16,624 bases of DNA from NCBI GenBank assembly GCA_041487355.1, contig JBGPND010000103.1, positions 1 to 16,624 on the forward strand, in the 5' to 3' direction. Within the stretch, counting starts at the first letter, position 1. Each line of letters opens with the position of its first letter. This document shows, piece after piece, positions 14,368-16,624 of this stretch. This DNA comes from JAMXLO01 sp041487355. Its GTDB lineage: Bacteria; Pseudomonadota; Alphaproteobacteria; Acetobacterales; Acetobacteraceae. The notes beneath the pieces were generated by a model that did not search any database, was not told the DNA's origin, and saw nothing but the letters and a program-made list of their open reading frames with translations. Made by a program: the position numbers and the translations under genes.

Positions 14368-15576
14368 TCACGGTGCCGCGCGGGCGCGGTTCAGTTTCAG
14401 CAGGCGGCTGAGGATTTCGTCGTCGGACAGATCGGCTGGCCAGCCATAGGCGGCGGCGACGGCTTCATCGAGCGCGCGATGCAGGTTGTCGAGCCACACG
14501 CCCTCGGGCGTGCCGCGCATGTTGTAGAGGTTGGTCAGCGTGCGGGTCTTCAGGAGGGCGGCGGCCTTCGGGTTGCGCGGCACGGTGCGGTCCGGGAAGC
14601 CGGGCACGACTTCGGGCACGCGTTCAACCAGGTCGGGCGGGTTCAGCCAGGCGTCGCGTTTTTCCACCAGCTCGCGCGCGGCGGCGGCGATGACCTGGGC
14701 GTGTGGGCTGTCAGCGTAGGACGGAGCAGGGAGGTTGGGGGTGAGGTCTTCGGGGAAGGGGAAGGTCTCGAATGTCGTCGACGGCGTGTACCGCGGGCGG
14801 TCCTCGAGGGAGGAGCCTAATCGCAGCGCCCACATTTCATGAAATCGGCTGTGCAAGACGCCTAGCGTCGTGTCGTCATCCCGCGCGATTACGATCAGAT
14901 TCTTGTCAGGGCAGACACTGCCGGGCGCCCAGGCGAAGATCCGATGCTTCGATACTTCCGGCGTCACGATGAATCGGGCCAACCCCGATAGCGCCGCCCG
15001 CATAACGGGTCTCGGCCACTGAAACAACCACCAGCAACGGTTCGTACGCTCCTCGCGCTTGCCGACTCGTGTTGGCTTTACGTGTTGTGCCGCCTGCTCG
15101 GTCAGTGCCTGTCGCGTCCGCGCCGGACGCAACTGCTCCGGGTCCGAGAACACGTTCTTCGACAGACGCAGCCGCAGCGGATTGGCCAGTTCGGCCAGCG
15201 GAATCTCGTGCGTCTCGGTAACCGCGTTGGTGAAGTTGGTGCGGATCACGATGCGCGCGATGTCGGACACCACCAGCAGCGGCGGGTTGCCGAGCGGCCC
15301 GCCATAGAGCAGCAACTGGCGATAGGCGGCGTTCAGGTCGCCGCGCTTCTTCTTGTATTCCCAGGCGAAGCGGTTGCGCCGCCACACATCGGCCCAGCCG
15401 TCCTCGCCGGTGAATTTCGTGGCGCCCTTCTCGAACGCGTAGTCCTCGCCGGTGGGATCGGAGTTGGGCGTCGGTTCGTCCAGCAGGCGGCACAGGTCGA
15501 TGAAATGCTCCTGGCACGCCGCGCGCTCGTTGCGCGTGCTGGCCTGCCATTTCGCGATGAACTCCGCTGGCGTCAT
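14368..15576 (-). CDS. MmeI-like type IIG restriction protein lacking its methyltransferase domain
   Basis: MmeI-type enzymes join an N-terminal nuclease, a helical linker, an N6-adenine methyltransferase and a target-recognition domain (TRD) in roughly 900 residues or more. This protein has 402. Residues 1-163 match the nuclease end, with D63, E73 and K75 (GWADVWRRN and FAWEYKKK) spaced like the MmeI D70-X9-E80-X-K82 site. Residues 164-402 match the end of the TRD and the C-terminal part: HVKPTRVGKREERTN, WWLFQWPRP, VSKHRIFAW, LGVLHSRFHEMWALR, TTFETFPFP. No SAM motif or NPPY is present. The frame passes unbroken through the join near 15085-15090, so this looks like an in-frame deletion. It is probably inactive, since the family needs SAM and the methyltransferase for recognition. 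No separate methyltransferase is near. There is no clear ribosome binding site. Confidence 0.8.
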   Translation of the reverse strand: MTPAEFIAKWQASTRNERAACQEHFIDLCRLLDEPTPNSDPTGEDYAFEKGATKFTGEDGWADVWRRNRFAWEYKKKRGDLNAAYRQLLLYGGPLGNPPLLVVSDIARIVIRTNFTNAVTETHEIPLAELANPLRLRLSKNVFSDPEQLRPARTRQALTEQAAQHVKPTRVGKREERTNRCWWLFQWPRPVMRAALSGLARFIVTPEVSKHRIFAWAPGSVCPDKNLIVIARDDDTTLGVLHSRFHEMWALRLGSSLEDRPRYTPSTTFETFPFPEDLTPNLPAPSYADSPHAQVIAAAARELVEKRDAWLNPPDLVERVPEVVPGFPDRTVPRNPKAAALLKTRTLTNLYNMRGTPEGVWLDNLHRALDEAVAAAYGWPADLSDDEILSRLLKLNRARAAP

Positions 15577-15625
15577 GGGCGAAGGCTACGGGCGGGGAGC
15601 GATTCCGGAAAGGCGATGCCGTTCC

Positions 15626-16210
15626 CTATTGTAGCCCCGCCGTCCGATACGCCGACTGCAGCGGCGCGGCGAAGCCGATGCTGTCAAGCCGGAGCTCGCC
15701 GTCTCCGCCGACGCTCTCCGACTGTTCCGGCCACGAACCGTCGGGCCGCCGCTTGAGTATCTCCGCGGCAACCGCTGTCGAGCGCAGGATCACAATCTCC
15801 GCCACCGAAGGGATCGTCGTATAGGCCCAGATATTCGCCCGGGTCTCAGCCTCGTTGGACGGGGACAGGATCTCGACCAGGGCGACGGGCTCCGGCAGCA
15901 TTCTCGCGCCCGTGGGCGGCGAGCAGGTGATGCCGATATCGGGAATCAGGCAGTTCTCCGCGGAGCGGACGCGGGGGATGACACCGGGTGCGACGACAAC
16001 CCGACACTGGCTGCCTCGGGCCCTCAGATGCGCGGTAAGCAGGTAGGTCAGTTCCGATTGGATCGAGCCATGGGCGTCGGAGGCAGGCGCCATCATCTCC
16101 GGCTCGCCGTCCCGCAACTGCCAGAGCGCACCGGTGCGGTCTCCCGCGTCCCAGTCCAGGAACTCGGCGACGGTCATATGGCGCGACGGCATCTTCAGGG
16201 TAGTGGCCAT
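15626..16210 (-). CDS. Uma2-family protein (restriction-endonuclease fold)
   Basis: This 194-residue protein belongs to the Uma2 (DUF820) family, which has a PD-(D/E)XK-like fold and is common in many copies in cyanobacteria and some alphaproteobacteria. MTVAEFLDW (12-20) is the usual N-terminal motif. IPDIGI (89-94) supplies the first acidic residue (D91) and ALVEILSPSNE (110-120) the second (E113), followed by the helix ETRANIWAY. The family normally shows E-x-L rather than E-x-K, as here. Cellular role is unknown. Its start lies 16 bases inside the end of the truncated PemK-like frame, and it is followed by the MmeI-like gene 49 bases on. Confidence 0.87.
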   Translation of the reverse strand: MATTLKMPSRHMTVAEFLDWDAGDRTGALWQLRDGEPEMMAPASDAHGSIQSELTYLLTAHLRARGSQCRVVVAPGVIPRVRSAENCLIPDIGITCSPPTGARMLPEPVALVEILSPSNEAETRANIWAYTTIPSVAEIVILRSTAVAAEILKRRPDGSWPEQSESVGGDGELRLDSIGFAAPLQSAYRTAGLQ

Positions 16211-16395
16211 GCCAGGGAGAATGCTCGCTCAGCCTGTCGGCGGCAAGCGAACTTGCCAGTGCCGAAGCAACATCGCAGTGGGGCACCCGACCGGCGCTCA
16301 TTGTCCCGTGAAACGCCAAGTGCCGGCCAACGCTTTGAACCTGACAGGTCGGTAAAGGGGAAACGAGCCAGGACGATGGCTCCGAACTCGAACAC
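16195..16395 (-). pseudogene. truncated PemK/MazF-family toxin
   Basis: The first 36 residues (FEFGAIVLARFPFTDLSGSK, then RWPALGVSRDNERRS) match the start of PemK/MazF-type endoribonuclease toxins. These are about 110 residues long. After that the sequence is unrelated, and the frame stops at residue 66 inside the Uma2 gene. I found no frame that restores the missing part, so a deletion rather than a simple frameshift is likely. The usual KRRPALVVS has become KRWPALGVS, a further sign of decay. The GTG start abuts the antitoxin stop (TGAGTG). The product should be inactive, because most of the fold is absent. Confidence 0.65.
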
Positions 16396-16608
16396 TCAGT
16401 CGTTACGATCGGTAAGGTCGGCATCGGAATAAAGGTCCGGTTCATCGGCCAGGGTTGCGAATGCGCCGCCGGCCTGCGCCAGAGCGGCCATCGGGAGATC
16501 CGACTCGTCGACGACCTCGACGATGGCAAGCACGCGAGCGGCGACGCCACGACGCAGCAGTTCGTCCGATAGGCGGCCGGCTTCCGTTTCAACTGTCATT
16601 CTCTGCAT
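16396..16608 (-). CDS. antitoxin-like protein paired with the truncated PemK-like toxin
   Basis: This is a small acidic protein of 70 residues. It directly precedes the PemK-type toxin remnant, with no base between stop and start, which is the gene order of PemI/PemK pairs. Its helical middle (GRLSDELLRRGVAARVLAI) and acidic end (FATLADEPDLYSDADL) resemble partners seen beside PemK-like toxins in alphaproteobacteria. There is no clear DNA-binding domain. The ATG at 16608 has AGAGGG upstream; a second ATG at 16599 is possible. With its toxin truncated it is effectively an orphan. Confidence 0.65.
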   Translation of the reverse strand: MQRMTVETEAGRLSDELLRRGVAARVLAIVEVVDESDLPMAALAQAGGAFATLADEPDLYSDADLTDRND

Positions 16609-16624
16609 TGCACAACCCTCTGCC

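Noticed and set aside
14276..14371. Longer hpnK starting at the GTG at 14371, overlapping the upstream stop
   Set aside because: The added 32 residues are only the translated intergenic repeat, and the family begins at the VKRVVFTADDFG segment. It remains a formal alternative.

Overview
The window is GC-rich and densely coding. It looks like the chromosome of an alphaproteobacterium, most plausibly of the Rhodospirillales/Acetobacteraceae. The indications are an sdhC-D-A-B operon with an alphaproteobacterial SdhC start region, a hopanoid-associated hpnK, and several GC-rich palindromic repeats between genes. This placement is inference from protein character only; no rRNA, tRNA or other marker is present.

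Left part (1-3750, all minus strand): a complete succinate dehydrogenase operon is read right to left as sdhC, sdhD, sdhA, sdhB. It is followed within 14 bases by the start of a small ribbon-helix-helix-like protein cut by the window edge. The leader of sdhC carries a run of ten G. Next come a PrlF/YhaV toxin-antitoxin pair (3751-4570) with a small palindrome in front of it, and a decayed gene (4625-5759) spread over three frames with what looks like an ATA in place of its start codon. Aspartate-semialdehyde dehydrogenase (asd, 5814-6845) follows.

Middle (6970-12868): a CPA2/Kef-type cation:proton antiporter is divergent from asd and converges, across a hairpin, on a two-gene unit (RHH protein plus coiled-coil protein, ATGA overlap). 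A DmpA/BapA-type autoprocessing aminopeptidase and a CoA-acylating methylmalonate-semialdehyde dehydrogenase (mmsA) share an 80-base divergent promoter region. This hints at a link between beta-amino-acid release and semialdehyde oxidation. mmsA converges on a Crp/Fnr-family regulator across a large nested palindrome.

Right part (12869-16624): a gene-poor stretch of 585 bases holds two inverted copies of a short palindromic repeat. hpnK is preceded by a near-perfect 38/39-base inverted repeat that covers its ribosome binding site. Beyond it lies a patch of worn defence and toxin-antitoxin genes: an MmeI-like restriction protein that keeps its nuclease domain and the end of its target-recognition domain but has lost the whole methyltransferase in frame, a Uma2-family protein, a PemK/MazF-type toxin reduced to its first third, and that toxin's intact antitoxin. 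The most unusual item is the methyltransferase-less MmeI-like protein.
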